Below, one piece after another: positions 34,715 to 44,664 of a DNA stretch of 64,000 nt. Source of the stretch: Paraglaciecola sp030730205. Its GTDB lineage: Bacteria; Pseudomonadota; Gammaproteobacteria; Enterobacterales; Alteromonadaceae. The notes under the pieces are model-generated. The model worked only from the letters and a program-made list of their open reading frames with translations. It searched no databases and was not told the DNA's origin. The DNA is taken from assembly GCF_052119645.1 (NCBI RefSeq), contig NZ_JBGQOM010000009.1, forward strand, positions 124,001-188,000. Direction: 5' to 3'. The position numbers were made by a program, and so were the translations under genes. Position 1 is the first letter of the stretch. Each line of letters begins with the position of its first letter.

Positions 34715-36205
34715 ATGGTTTTGGAAAATTCATTCGAACCTTGTGATTTTGTTTTGTTCGGCACCAAAGGTGATTTAGCACGTCGTAAGCTTCTTCCTTC
34801 TTTATATCAACTTGAAAAAGCAAACCTCATGCATGCAGACTCCAAAATAATTGGTGTTGCAAGAAATGAGATTTCAGATAGCGACTATGTCGCTATGGTC
34901 AAAGAGAACGTTGAAAAGTTTACTAAAGAACCTTTATGTGAGGAAACGTGGGAGCGCTTTTCGTCAAAACTGGCTTACGCTTGTGTTGATATGAAAGAGG
35001 CTAAAAGTTACTCCGCGTTTAAGTCCCATGCTAAATCTGGACGATTAATGGTGTGTTACTTTGCCACTCCTCCTTCTATTTTTGGTGATATTTGTCGTGG
35101 TTTAAAAGCAGCGAATGTTATTACCAAAAGCATGCGAGTGGTATTGGAGAAGCCAATTGGTCACGACCTCGCTTCTTCAAAAGTCATCAACGATCAGGTC
35201 GCTGAATTCTTTGATGAGTCACAGATTTATCGTATTGACCATTACTTAGGTAAAGAAACCGTACTTAACCTGATTGCCTTGCGTTTCGCTAACTCTATTT
35301 TTGCCACAAATTGGGATCACAACTGTATCGACCATGTACAGATCAGCGTTGCTGAATCCGTGGGTATAGAAGGCCGTTGGGGCTATTTTGACGAAGCTGG
35401 TCAAATGCGCGATATGGTGCAAAATCACCTTTTGCAAATATTGACTTTAATTGCCATGGAGCCACCCGCTAACTTAGACGCAGACAGCATCCGTGATGAA
35501 AAACTTAAAGTATTAAAAAGTTTGCGTCCTATTAACTCATCAAATATGCGTGAAAAAACCGTACGAGGCCAATATGTCAATGGTTTTGTAAAGGGCCAAG
35601 AAGTGCCTGGTTACTTAGATGAACCTGATGCAAACGTAAGCTCAAAGACAGAGACTTTTGTGGCTATTAAGGTTGAATTAGATAACTGGCGTTGGGCGGG
35701 AGTGCCTTTTTACTTGCGCACGGGTAAACGCCTACCTGGAAAAACCAGTGAAGTGGTTATTTATTTTAAACGCCAACCGCACAACTTGTTTAAAGACAGT
35801 TTCCCACAGTTACCGCCAAACAAGCTAACGATCAGACTACAGCCTGACGAAGGTGTTGAAGTGACGGTCATGAATAAAGTGCCTGGTTTAACCGGTACAG
35901 GTTCAATGGATTTACAGAAGTCTCGTTTAAACCTCAGTTTTTCTGAAACTTTCCAAGGTGAACGTATCGCTGATGCCTATGAAAAATTATTGCTTGAAGT
36001 AATGTTAGGTAATCAGGCTTTGTTTGTTCGCCGTGATGAAGTGGAAGCCGCATGGAAATGGGTTGACGGTATTCTAGATGCATGGCGCTCCAGCAATGAG
36101 CCTCCTGAGCCTTATCAAGCAGGAACGTGGGGACCAACTGAATCGATTGCCTTGATGGCACGAGAAAACCGTTCTTGGTACGAAAGTAAAATTGGGAAAA
36201 AATAA
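34715..36205 (+). CDS. zwf: glucose-6-phosphate 1-dehydrogenase
   Basis: Oxidises glucose 6-phosphate to 6-phosphogluconolactone with NADP reduction. The 496-residue protein has FGTKGDLARRKLLPSLYQL near the N-terminus (dinucleotide-binding) and the catalytic RIDHYLGKE motif (about 172-180), as in E. coli Zwf. It starts the Entner-Doudoroff operon, with HexR-like sites upstream. Its TAA stop overlaps the next ATG by one base, so pgl is translationally coupled. Confidence 0.97.
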   Translation: MVLENSFEPCDFVLFGTKGDLARRKLLPSLYQLEKANLMHADSKIIGVARNEISDSDYVAMVKENVEKFTKEPLCEETWERFSSKLAYACVDMKEAKSYSAFKSHAKSGRLMVCYFATPPSIFGDICRGLKAANVITKSMRVVLEKPIGHDLASSKVINDQVAEFFDESQIYRIDHYLGKETVLNLIALRFANSIFATNWDHNCIDHVQISVAESVGIEGRWGYFDEAGQMRDMVQNHLLQILTLIAMEPPANLDADSIRDEKLKVLKSLRPINSSNMREKTVRGQYVNGFVKGQEVPGYLDEPDANVSSKTETFVAIKVELDNWRWAGVPFYLRTGKRLPGKTSEVVIYFKRQPHNLFKDSFPQLPPNKLTIRLQPDEGVEVTVMNKVPGLTGTGSMDLQKSRLNLSFSETFQGERIADAYEKLLLEVMLGNQALFVRRDEVEAAWKWVDGILDAWRSSNEPPEPYQAGTWGPTESIALMARENRSWYESKIGKK

Positions 36206-36897
36206 TGCCTTTACGTCAATCATTGTTCGAAACACCTGATGCCCTTAACCAAGACTTTTGTCAGCGTATCAGTGCAATTTTGCAAGCCGCCATTGAAACC
36301 GACGGGCGGGCTAGCTTAGTTGTGTCTGGTGGTCGTACACCTGCAGCATTGTTTGAAGCGTTGTCTCATGTTGACCTTGCATGGAGCAAGGTTGACATCA
36401 GTTTGGCGGACGAACGCTGGGTTGATGTAGAGAATGATGCATCAAACGAAAAAATGGTCAGAGCAAAGCTATTAGTTAATAAAGCGGCTGAGGCCAATTT
36501 TGTTGGTTTAAAAACCGCCCACGCGAATGCGCAGGATGCTATCGAAGCCTGTAATACAAATTTTGCTAATTTTAAGCGCCCCTTTGATGTGCTTATTTTG
36601 GGCATGGGGGAAGATGGACATACGGCATCACTCTTTCCCTGTTCAACACAAATTGCTGCTGGCCTTGACCTTGATTCAGGTGAAACCTTCATTGCGGTAC
36701 AACCTACTACCGCACCTAATCAACGCATGAGCTTTACTTTGCCAGCGTTAGTCAGTAGTAAACATGTATTCTTGCACCTTACCGGTGATGCAAAAAGAGA
36801 AGTGTTAGCGAAAGCCTTAGCCGATAACAATGAACTAGAGATGCCCATCAGAGCAATACTAAACAATGTCAACGTCGAATTAATGTGGGCACCATAG
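36205..36897 (+). CDS. pgl: 6-phosphogluconolactonase
   Basis: Hydrolyses 6-phosphogluconolactone to 6-phosphogluconate. The 230-residue chain has SGGRTPAALFEAL (about 40-52), DERWV and the family signature GMGEDGHTASLFP (about 132-144). This is the DevB/SOL type, not the beta-propeller YbhE type. It overlaps zwf by one base, and edd follows 9 bp later, so it belongs to the same operon. Confidence 0.96.
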   Translation: MPLRQSLFETPDALNQDFCQRISAILQAAIETDGRASLVVSGGRTPAALFEALSHVDLAWSKVDISLADERWVDVENDASNEKMVRAKLLVNKAAEANFVGLKTAHANAQDAIEACNTNFANFKRPFDVLILGMGEDGHTASLFPCSTQIAAGLDLDSGETFIAVQPTTAPNQRMSFTLPALVSSKHVFLHLTGDAKREVLAKALADNNELEMPIRAILNNVNVELMWAP

Positions 36898-36906
36898 GAG
36901 AACGTC

Positions 36907-38724
36907 ATGAATACGCTTATTCAAGAAGTAACACAACGAATTATTGAGCGCAGCCAAGCGACACGCAGTGCTTATCTCGCAAAAATCGAAAAAGCCCGTC
37001 TTCAAGGTCCCCATCGCGGCGTCTTGTCATGCGGTAATTTGGCTCATGGCTTTGCTGCATGTGGTGCTGAAGAAAAAGCGGATTTACGTAGCATGATAAA
37101 AGCAAATATTGCTATTGTCTCTTCGTACAATGATATGTTGTCGGCCCACCAACCTTACGAAGCCTATCCTGCAAAATTGAAAAAAGCGATTGCTGAAGTC
37201 GGCAGTATTGCACAGTTTGCCGGTGGTGTTCCTGCAATGTGTGATGGTGTGACTCAAGGTAATCCGGGTATGGATCTGAGTCTTATGAGCCGAGATGTGA
37301 TTGCCTTATCTACCGCTGTTGCGCTGTCACACAATATGTTTGATGGCACCTTGATGTTGGGTATTTGCGATAAAATCGTTCCTGGACTCCTAATGGGCGC
37401 CTTGAGTTTTGGTCATCTACCGACAGTATTTGTACCTGCAGGTCCAATGCCATCTGGTATTCCAAACAAAGAAAAAGCGCGCGTACGTCAAGCCTATGCT
37501 GAAGGTAAAGTAGGCCGTGAAGAATTGCTTGAGGCTGAATCTCAATCTTATCACTCAGCCGGCACTTGTACTTTTTATGGTACAGCGAACAGTAACCAGT
37601 TAGTGGTTGAAACCATGGGCTTGCATTTGCCTGGTTCATCATTTGTTAACCCAGGTACAGCTTTACGTGATGCCTTAACTGATGCAGCGGCTCGTCAAGT
37701 CACCCGTATCACCGACTTAGGTGATAACTACATGCCGATTGGCCATATTGTTGATGCAAAAGCTTTGGTCAACGGTTTGGTTGGTTTGTTGGCAACCGGT
37801 GGTTCAACTAACCACACCATGCACTTAGTGGCAGTGGCACGTTCAGCGGGTTATATTATCAATTGGGATGATTTCTCTGACATTTCTAACGCCGTCCCCT
37901 TGTTAACGCGTATTTATCCAAACGGCTCTGCTGACATCAACCATTTTACCGCAGCTGGCGGTATGGCCTTGTTATTCAAAGAATTATTGGACGGTGGTTT
38001 ATTACATAATGATGTGAACACTATCTGTGGTCGTGGTCTTGATCAATATACCAAAGAGCCTGTGTTGAATGATGGCGTGTTGGAATGGCGTGATGGTCCT
38101 ACCGAGTCCTTTGATACCAATGTTGTGGCCAGTGTCGCTAAACCCTTCAAGCCAGATGGTGGTTTATCCGTCTTACACGGTAATTTGGGCCGTGCGGTAA
38201 TGAAAACGTCTGCATTGCGTGAAACCCATTGCATCATAAAAGCTCCAGCTGTGGTATTTGAAGATCAGTTTGAACTAGCCGCAGCGTTCAAAGCGGGTGA
38301 CTTAAATAAAGACTGTATTGTGGTAGTGCGCAACCAAGGGCCATCGGCTATTGGTATGCCTGAACTGCACAGTCTGACTCCTCCTCTTGGTGTGCTACAA
38401 GATAAAGGCTTCAAAGTTGCGTTAGTAACGGATGGCCGGATGTCAGGTGCGTCAGGTAAGGTACCCGCTGCCATCCACGTGACTCCGGAAGCCTGTAAAG
38501 GTGGTTTAATCGCCAAGGTACAAAGCGGTGACATGATTGAGCTTAATACCCAAACGGGTGTGATGAGTTTGCTTGTCGACAGTCATACCTTAGACGCGCG
38601 AGAAGCGACCATTACGGATGTTGCCTTACATCAAATTGGCATGGGCCGTGAAATGTTTGCTGGCATGCGCTCTACGTTAACAGGTGCTGAAGAAGGCGCT
38701 TGCTCGCTGTTCTTTGGTCAATAA
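36907..38724 (+). CDS. edd: phosphogluconate dehydratase
   Basis: Dehydrates 6-phosphogluconate to 2-keto-3-deoxy-6-phosphogluconate, the committing step of the Entner-Doudoroff pathway. The 605-residue protein belongs to the IlvD/Edd iron-sulfur family. Visible landmarks are CDGVTQGNPGMDLSLMSRDV (about 118-137), TCTFYGTANSNQ, GGSTNHTMHL and VTDGRMSGASGK; cysteines in the first two are expected to hold the cluster. AGGAG lies before ATG. It is in one operon with zwf, pgl, glk and eda. Confidence 0.97.
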   Translation: MNTLIQEVTQRIIERSQATRSAYLAKIEKARLQGPHRGVLSCGNLAHGFAACGAEEKADLRSMIKANIAIVSSYNDMLSAHQPYEAYPAKLKKAIAEVGSIAQFAGGVPAMCDGVTQGNPGMDLSLMSRDVIALSTAVALSHNMFDGTLMLGICDKIVPGLLMGALSFGHLPTVFVPAGPMPSGIPNKEKARVRQAYAEGKVGREELLEAESQSYHSAGTCTFYGTANSNQLVVETMGLHLPGSSFVNPGTALRDALTDAAARQVTRITDLGDNYMPIGHIVDAKALVNGLVGLLATGGSTNHTMHLVAVARSAGYIINWDDFSDISNAVPLLTRIYPNGSADINHFTAAGGMALLFKELLDGGLLHNDVNTICGRGLDQYTKEPVLNDGVLEWRDGPTESFDTNVVASVAKPFKPDGGLSVLHGNLGRAVMKTSALRETHCIIKAPAVVFEDQFELAAAFKAGDLNKDCIVVVRNQGPSAIGMPELHSLTPPLGVLQDKGFKVALVTDGRMSGASGKVPAAIHVTPEACKGGLIAKVQSGDMIELNTQTGVMSLLVDSHTLDAREATITDVALHQIGMGREMFAGMRSTLTGAEEGACSLFFGQ

Positions 38725-38746
38725 TAGACTAAGTCAGGAAACATCT

Positions 38747-39700
38747 ATGAGTGCATGTTTTGTTGCTGATGTAGGCGGAACAAATATCCGCCTTGCACAA
38801 ATTGATGATGGTAAATTAAGCCATATCAAAAAGTATTTGTGCAGTGATTACGGTTCGATTGATGCTGTTATCAAAATTTATTTGAGTGAATTCGCTGATA
38901 CAAAATTCACCGCGGGTTGTTTAGGCTTGGCTTGTCCAGTAAATAGTGACTTTGTTTCTATGACAAACAATCAGTGGCAATTTTCTATCTCTGCGCTGCA
39001 AGAATCCCTAGGGCTGGAGTGGTTGGGCGTAATTAATGATTTTACTGCAGTAGCACATGCGGTCACTGTGTTGAATCAGCAACAAAAAGCCCAAGTCGGT
39101 CGTGGCCAATCGGTACCGACCGACAATATTGCGGTTTTTGGTCCGGGTACGGGCTTAGGTGTTAAACACTTGACCCAGACCGCAGAAGGTTGGTTAGCCT
39201 TAGACGGTGAAGGCGGCCATGTCGATTTCGCTCCTGTGGATGAAGATGACTTAGCTATTTGGCGCTTTTTGACCAAAAAGTATGGGCATGCTTCTGCTGA
39301 AGAGGTGATGTCTGGTCGCGGCCTCGTGCAAATTTATCAAGCATTGGCCGAAGATAGAGGTCTTACGGCGGTATTTGATGACCCAGCAGATATTACTGAC
39401 CGTGCTTTGGATGGGAGTTGTCAGTTGAGTCTCGCTACACTTAAACAGTTTTGCCGAATTATGGGCAGTTTTGCCGGTAATTTAGCGCTTAATATGGGCA
39501 CCCGCGGTGGTGTGTATATTGGTGGTGGTATTGCCCCGCGTTTTCTTAACTTTTTAAAGGACAGTGATTTTCGTCAACGTTTTGAAGCCAAAGGTCGTTT
39601 CCGCGACTATGTTGCCGGTATCCCTACTTTCATTATTACAGAGCCAGATCACGGATTAATTGGTGCCATGGCCTATTTAGCACAAAATTTTAAAAGGTAA
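38747..39700 (+). CDS. glk: glucokinase
   Basis: Phosphorylates glucose with ATP, feeding zwf. The ATG at 38747 (317 residues) follows AGGAAA at good spacing and gives the family N-terminus SACFVADVGGTNIRLAQ; the longer frame upstream overlaps the end of edd and is not supported. Other motifs are GCLGLACPVNSD, VINDFTAVAHAV (with the catalytic Asp) and FGPGTGLGVKHL. It is of the E. coli Glk type and lacks the ROK zinc motif. Glucose must enter by a non-PTS route. Confidence 0.95.
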   Translation: MSACFVADVGGTNIRLAQIDDGKLSHIKKYLCSDYGSIDAVIKIYLSEFADTKFTAGCLGLACPVNSDFVSMTNNQWQFSISALQESLGLEWLGVINDFTAVAHAVTVLNQQQKAQVGRGQSVPTDNIAVFGPGTGLGVKHLTQTAEGWLALDGEGGHVDFAPVDEDDLAIWRFLTKKYGHASAEEVMSGRGLVQIYQALAEDRGLTAVFDDPADITDRALDGSCQLSLATLKQFCRIMGSFAGNLALNMGTRGGVYIGGGIAPRFLNFLKDSDFRQRFEAKGRFRDYVAGIPTFIITEPDHGLIGAMAYLAQNFKR

Positions 39701-39705
39701 TTGCA

Positions 39706-40347
39706 ATGACAAAAAATTGGAAATTAAGCTCTGAAGAAATCTTCAGCCAAGGACCCGTTGTACCTGTGTTGGTCATTAAAGACGTTGAGCATGCTGTGCC
39801 TTTAGCTAAGGCCTTGATAGCGGGCGGTATCCGCGTATTAGAAGTTACTTTGCGCACCCCCGCTGCGTTAGAAGTCATTGCTAAGATCGCGAAAGAAGTG
39901 CCGGAAGCATTAATTGGTGCAGGTACAGTAACCAATCGTGCGCAATTAAAAGAAGTGCAAGATGCAGGTGCGATGTTTGCAATCAGCCCAGGAATGACAC
40001 CTGATTTACTCGAAGCGGGTAATGAGGGCGATATTCCACTCATACCAGGTATTTCATCTATTTCAGAATTGATGAAAGGTTTAGATCATGGTTATACCCA
40101 CTTTAAATTCTTCCCTGCTGAAGCTTCTGGTGGTGTTAAAGCATTGAAAGCTATTGGTGGTCCATTCCCTGATGTCGCGTTCTGCCCAACCGGCGGTATT
40201 AGTCCCAGCAACTACTTAGATTATCTTGCCTTACCTAACGTACGTTGTGCGGGTGGTTCTTGGTTAGTGCCAGATGGCGCAATGGAAAACGGTGAGTGGG
40301 ACAAAATTACTGAGTTAGCTAAGCAAGCTGTCGCTGGGGCTAAATAA
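39706..40347 (+). CDS. eda: KDPG/KHG aldolase
   Basis: Cleaves 2-keto-3-deoxy-6-phosphogluconate to pyruvate and glyceraldehyde 3-phosphate. The 213-residue class I aldolase has EVTLRTPAALE, LIGAGTV and the Schiff-base Lys in THFKFFPAEASGG (about 130-142), then CPTGGI at the phosphate end. It starts 5 bp after glk and closes the operon; a strong terminator follows. Confidence 0.97.
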   Translation: MTKNWKLSSEEIFSQGPVVPVLVIKDVEHAVPLAKALIAGGIRVLEVTLRTPAALEVIAKIAKEVPEALIGAGTVTNRAQLKEVQDAGAMFAISPGMTPDLLEAGNEGDIPLIPGISSISELMKGLDHGYTHFKFFPAEASGGVKALKAIGGPFPDVAFCPTGGISPSNYLDYLALPNVRCAGGSWLVPDGAMENGEWDKITELAKQAVAGAK

Positions 40348-40372
40348 GCCAAATTTACCTTATTTGAATGTT

Positions 40373-40397
40373 AAAAAGCCGCTTAAGCGGCTTTTTT
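40373..40397. terminator. bidirectional terminator after eda
   Basis: AAAAAGCCGC, TTAA and GCGGCTTTTTT make a strong stem with A-run and T-run sides. It serves eda from the left and the esterase gene from the right. Confidence 0.94.
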
Positions 40398-40425
40398 AGT
40401 TTTTGGATATACTACAAATAGTGGT

Positions 40426-43400
40426 TTAGGGTATCGTTGTTTCTGCTTCTGGCGCGGTATTTGACGTCACGCCAGCTTGAGTAATTTTGAACATATACCA
40501 GTAAGTTGTGCCGCTCACCAAACCCATATCGACATAACTACCAGTAAGAGCCGGGCCTGCTATGATCCTGGTGCGCCCCGATGTACCATTTTGATCATTC
40601 CGATACAGTTCTAAATAGGTGATATCTGGATTGGCGCCTTGTAAGTCCCAGCTCACAGTAATATCGCTACCATTTACTGTGGTCGTCAGATTTGTGACAG
40701 GCAAGGTGATCACTGGCGGGATCATGGTCTCTGCTTCTGGTGTGGTATTGGTTGTGCTATCCCCCTGAGTGAGCTTAAACATATACCAATACGTTGTGCC
40801 CGCTACCGCGGTTTCGTCTTTAAATGTCCCCATCAATGGCGCGCCACTTAAGATGCGGGTTCTATCGCTAGTGTCATTTTTATCATTTCGATATACTTCA
40901 ACAGCAGTAATGGCGGGTGTGAAGTTCTGCAAATCCCAGCTTAGTTCGATAGCATTGCCGTTCACGGTGGCCGTTAAGTTCGTGCTAGGCGCGCCCACGA
41001 CAATTGGTATAAGGCTTTCTGCTTCTGGAGCGGTATTACCTGTCACACCATCTTGGGTCATTTTAAACATATACCAATATGTTTTTCCCGGCTCTAAACC
41101 CTCATCTCTGTAGTTTCCTGCCAAAGCAGCGCCAGCAATAATTCGAGAACGTCCAGCGGTGTCATTTTTGTCATTACGGTACAGTTCTAAGTAGCTGATA
41201 TCGGGGTCAAAGTATTTTAGATCCCAGCTAAGTTCTACTGCAGTGCCATCCACCACTGCAACTAAGTTAGTGACTGGCACTTCAGTGACATAGGGCACTC
41301 TTATTTGTGCTTCAGGCACGGTATTGCTGGTAACCGTATCTTGTGTCACTTTAAACATGTACCAATAAGTTGTACCTTCAACTGCGGTTTCATCGATAAA
41401 GGTCCCTGTGTGTGCTGCACCAGCAACAATTCGTGTACGGCCAACCGTGTCTTCTTTATCATTACGATATAGCTCAAGATAACTGATGGCTGGATCGAAG
41501 TTTTGTAAGTTCCAATTTAATACCACCTTGGTGCCATCTAAGTGGGATACGAGGTTAGTACTTGGCATACCAAGTCCTTCACTGTTGTTAAACACGGCAC
41601 GTAATAGCGAATCACTGTCGTCAGAACTGAATTGGTAAATGGCCTTATCAGATAATTGAGCACTATTTTCATCTAGCCATTGAGTAAAGATATTGTCTGT
41701 TTTGGCCAACGCTTTGACCGTCAAGGGGCTTCCAATAGGATAGGCATAGCCTTTAGTAAAAACGCCAGCCTCAGGTGTAGGACTTTCGACCGTTAAGGTA
41801 TAAAGCGGTTGCAAAGCGTCAATCAGCGGTGCAATTGCTTGATTGGTACTAAGCCCTGCTACGCCTTCTCGAACCAAACGGGCAATTTCAATCGCTCCTG
41901 CTTGTTGAAAATGAACGGTGTCATCACTACCATTTTTGAAATTGTCATACTCATTCGCGGCAAAACCCATGTAATAAAATTGATTAGCGTAATCCTCACC
42001 GACTTCTTCAAGCAGGGCTTTGTTTTTGCTATCTAAATCGATGAAGGCTAGGCCTAGAGTTTCAGCCAGTTCGCCTGTTACGATAGGGTGCTCGTGATAG
42101 GCATCGTAGGGTACACCTGCTTGCCACTGGTTACGGCGCACTGAGCTAATGAATACTGGTGTCGCACCTGCATCGATGGTTTCTTGTGCAAAAAGCGTGA
42201 GAAAACCTTCAAAAGCTCCGCCGGTTGGGGCGGCTCGATCGGCATCAGTACTGCGATCATTGATACCAAATTGAATAAAGACAAAGTCACCTGCTGAGAT
42301 ATCCGCTTTTACCGAATCCCAATGATTTTCATAGAAACTTTTTGAGCTGGTGCCCCCTAACGCCCTGTTATCTACGGTGATTTTCGCGTCATCAAAATGC
42401 GTTTGAAATACTTGTCCCCAGCCTGTTTGCGGGTAGTAGTTGTCGGTGTAGTCAGCAACCGTCGAGTCGCCAATAATAAATAATGTTGCTGCATTAAAAT
42501 TGGCTATGGGGATGGCGCCATTAAAGGCGGCTACAACGGTATATTTACTGGCTGGCATCGTCGTTTGATAAATACTCGTTTCAGTGACTTTCTGTCCCCA
42601 GTTGTACCAAGCATCGAAGGTATCACTATCACCTTCAATTGTTTTGAAGGTCAGGGGGGTGCCAGCAGGGTAAGCGTTCCCAGCGGTGATAATGCTGTTA
42701 TTAGCGCCGACATTTTCAACACTTAATTCGTAGCGATGCTGCAAGGTTGACATCAGAGGGGCGATGTCTACTCGGTCTTTTAATTCAACCAGTCCTTCGA
42801 CAATAAGTCGGGCCATTTCAACGGCGCCCGTTTCTTGAAAATGTGTACCGTCATTTGAGCCATTCGGATAGTTTGGGTATTCGCCCGGATCAAGCATTAA
42901 ATATAAATAATGTGATGCTTGTTCTTTACCAAGAGCAGTAACCAGCTCAAAAGATTTCATATTTAAATCAATAAAGGGCACATTTAGCTCCGTTGCTACT
43001 TTTAGCATCGCACCACGATAATCATTGCCGGTTTCGGTAAACACATTACGCAAGACGTCACCGTTGTAGGCATTCATAATCATCGGACTGACTAACACTG
43101 GAATTGCACCTTTGTCTCGCGCTTCGTTTACATAATTGGTGAGGTACGTTTCATAGTCTGCTGGTGGGGTATACCGCTCGGCTTTACTAAAGTCCCGGTC
43201 ATTATGGCCGAATTGAATAAGCAGGTAATCGCCACTGTTTATCTCTGCGAGTACTGCATCCCACACGCCCGCCTCAGTGTAATAACTTCTTGAACTGCGT
43301 CCGCCTCTTGCGCGATTAACCACTTCAATATCTGTATCTTTGAAAAAAAGTTGTAATAATTGGCCCCATCCTTTTTGCGGATAATATGAGGCGCCATAGT

Positions 43401-44028
43401 TGGCTACCGTTGAATCGCCAATAACATACACGCGTTTGTCAGCCGTCGGGACGTCAACTTCCGGTATGGTTGCTTCAAAAACACAAGCGCCAGCAGTCAA
43501 GCCTTCACCTTTTACTGTAAGAGAATCAATATTTGGTAAGCCCTCAGCTTTTGTGCCGCTGAGTGTAATGGTATTTTCACCTGCAGCTAGGAATAAAACG
43601 GCTGAGTCTGTCGTCCAAAGGTCCCATGCTGTTGTAGAGGCTAAGGCAATGTTGACACGATTATTATTGCCTGAAAATGTGGCGGGTAAATCAATAGGTG
43701 CTGCGTAGTGAAGCTCGAGAGTATATTCTCCCGCTTTAGTGACATTGACTTGCCACTTCACTATTGAGTTTTCAGTATCACTCGGATTGGCATAGCCTTC
43801 ACCTGTGAATCCCGTATATTCGTTTTCGACTTCCCCAGTTAAGGTACAAAAGCCAGCTGTCATTTCTTCAATGATAACTTCATTCGGTTCAGGTGTTGTT
43901 GGCGGCGGATTGCTTGGTTCTGCAGGGGCGATAATAGGAGGGGCGGTGCTGCCTATCTCTGTACTCTTTTGTCCACCGCAACCTATCACTGATAGCAGTA
44001 ATACTGATAAAACAAGATATTTATTCAT
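40426..44028 (-). CDS. two-headed SGNH esterase lipoprotein, rhamnogalacturonan-type
   Basis: A 1200-residue cell-surface or periplasmic lipoprotein (lipobox SVIGC, Cys17). Order: CBM35-like module (about 53-184), SGNH domain 1 (about 199-419), beta-rich linker, SGNH domain 2 (about 514-726), second linker, then four FN3-like repeats (820-1200). Domain 1 has GDST, GGRSS, GHND and DGTHF; domain 2 has GDST, GGTSS, GIND and DDTVHF. Both Ser-Asp-His sets are complete, so both may be active. The closest match by memory is rhamnogalacturonan acetylesterase (CE12). It diverges from a PL11 lyase, so it probably removes acetyl groups from pectin. Confidence 0.9.
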   Translation of the reverse strand: MNKYLVLSVLLLSVIGCGGQKSTEIGSTAPPIIAPAEPSNPPPTTPEPNEVIIEEMTAGFCTLTGEVENEYTGFTGEGYANPSDTENSIVKWQVNVTKAGEYTLELHYAAPIDLPATFSGNNNRVNIALASTTAWDLWTTDSAVLFLAAGENTITLSGTKAEGLPNIDSLTVKGEGLTAGACVFEATIPEVDVPTADKRVYVIGDSTVANYGASYYPQKGWGQLLQLFFKDTDIEVVNRARGGRSSRSYYTEAGVWDAVLAEINSGDYLLIQFGHNDRDFSKAERYTPPADYETYLTNYVNEARDKGAIPVLVSPMIMNAYNGDVLRNVFTETGNDYRGAMLKVATELNVPFIDLNMKSFELVTALGKEQASHYLYLMLDPGEYPNYPNGSNDGTHFQETGAVEMARLIVEGLVELKDRVDIAPLMSTLQHRYELSVENVGANNSIITAGNAYPAGTPLTFKTIEGDSDTFDAWYNWGQKVTETSIYQTTMPASKYTVVAAFNGAIPIANFNAATLFIIGDSTVADYTDNYYPQTGWGQVFQTHFDDAKITVDNRALGGTSSKSFYENHWDSVKADISAGDFVFIQFGINDRSTDADRAAPTGGAFEGFLTLFAQETIDAGATPVFISSVRRNQWQAGVPYDAYHEHPIVTGELAETLGLAFIDLDSKNKALLEEVGEDYANQFYYMGFAANEYDNFKNGSDDTVHFQQAGAIEIARLVREGVAGLSTNQAIAPLIDALQPLYTLTVESPTPEAGVFTKGYAYPIGSPLTVKALAKTDNIFTQWLDENSAQLSDKAIYQFSSDDSDSLLRAVFNNSEGLGMPSTNLVSHLDGTKVVLNWNLQNFDPAISYLELYRNDKEDTVGRTRIVAGAAHTGTFIDETAVEGTTYWYMFKVTQDTVTSNTVPEAQIRVPYVTEVPVTNLVAVVDGTAVELSWDLKYFDPDISYLELYRNDKNDTAGRSRIIAGAALAGNYRDEGLEPGKTYWYMFKMTQDGVTGNTAPEAESLIPIVVGAPSTNLTATVNGNAIELSWDLQNFTPAITAVEVYRNDKNDTSDRTRILSGAPLMGTFKDETAVAGTTYWYMFKLTQGDSTTNTTPEAETMIPPVITLPVTNLTTTVNGSDITVSWDLQGANPDITYLELYRNDQNGTSGRTRIIAGPALTGSYVDMGLVSGTTYWYMFKITQAGVTSNTAPEAETTIP
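40429..41570 (-). repeat. four tandem FN3-like repeats, about 290 bp each
   Basis: Four copies at roughly 41568, 41284, 40996 and 40702 (start of each, minus strand). Each reads NL...V.G...LSWDL...ELYRND...R.RI...G...DE...TTYWYMFK...PEAE. Protein identity is very high between neighbours, so recent duplication or conversion is likely. The PL11 lyase has the same repeat. Confidence 0.9.
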
Positions 44029-44664
44029 GTCATTCCTCGATTCGTGTCCCGCATGTTAGTTTTTCTTAAAGTTTACGTAAATTATACCTTTCGTTAACAA
44101 ATGAAGGCTGCGCGCAATATAAAGTTTTATGATGCAAATGCAATCAAGTTTATTAACATTCTGACTGTATTTGATTGGTTGTGACTTTGTTTTGGATTTC
44201 ATTAAGTGTGTTTTTTCATCAACTTAGCGACATAAATACCATTCACGAAAAAATGTGAAAAGTTTTATATATGAATATTTAAATGGTGACAGGCTTAAAT
44301 CTAGTGTTCAGGAAGTAAATTAAGGTCATTGATAATTCTAATATTTTTAATTCATATTTAGATAAGGGGGCGCACTGTTCCTTGCCCACCCCAAAACTAG
44401 ATTTATTCTCCCCATTTTGCTGAAACGTAAAAATAATTATTCATATATGAATAATGTTAACCAAGTGTTATAGGAATTATCTATTTGATTACATATGATG
44501 GCTTATGATTAATTTGGGTTGGTGTGGCTGATTTTGGTTACTTTTTGCTTAAAGTACTACCGAGCCTGTTTATACCCTCATTATTGATACCGCTTTTCCA
44601 ATGGTGTGTTGCTTAAACATCGACCAAATATATAGATGAATATTATTTTTAGGAGATAACAACA
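44029..44664. promoter_or_regulatory. 636-bp divergent control region of the pectin locus
   Basis: No gene is present. It is strongly AT-rich and must hold both promoters of the esterase and lyase genes. The motif ATATATGAATA recurs four times: 44265-44280, about 44347-44362 (in reverse), 44437-44454 and 44628-44648. The third copy is part of a perfect 18-bp palindrome. The last overlaps the lyase leader just before AGGAG, so a repressor bound there would block transcription. Confidence 0.55.
44437..44454. promoter_or_regulatory. perfect 18-bp palindrome, candidate operator
   Basis: TTATTCATATATGAATAA is its own reverse complement. It is the best copy of a motif seen four times in this divergent gap. 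The binding protein is not encoded in the neighbourhood. Confidence 0.55.

Noticed and set aside
36366..36692. 108-codon minus-strand frame opposite pgl
   Set aside because: Antisense shadow of a conserved enzyme gene.
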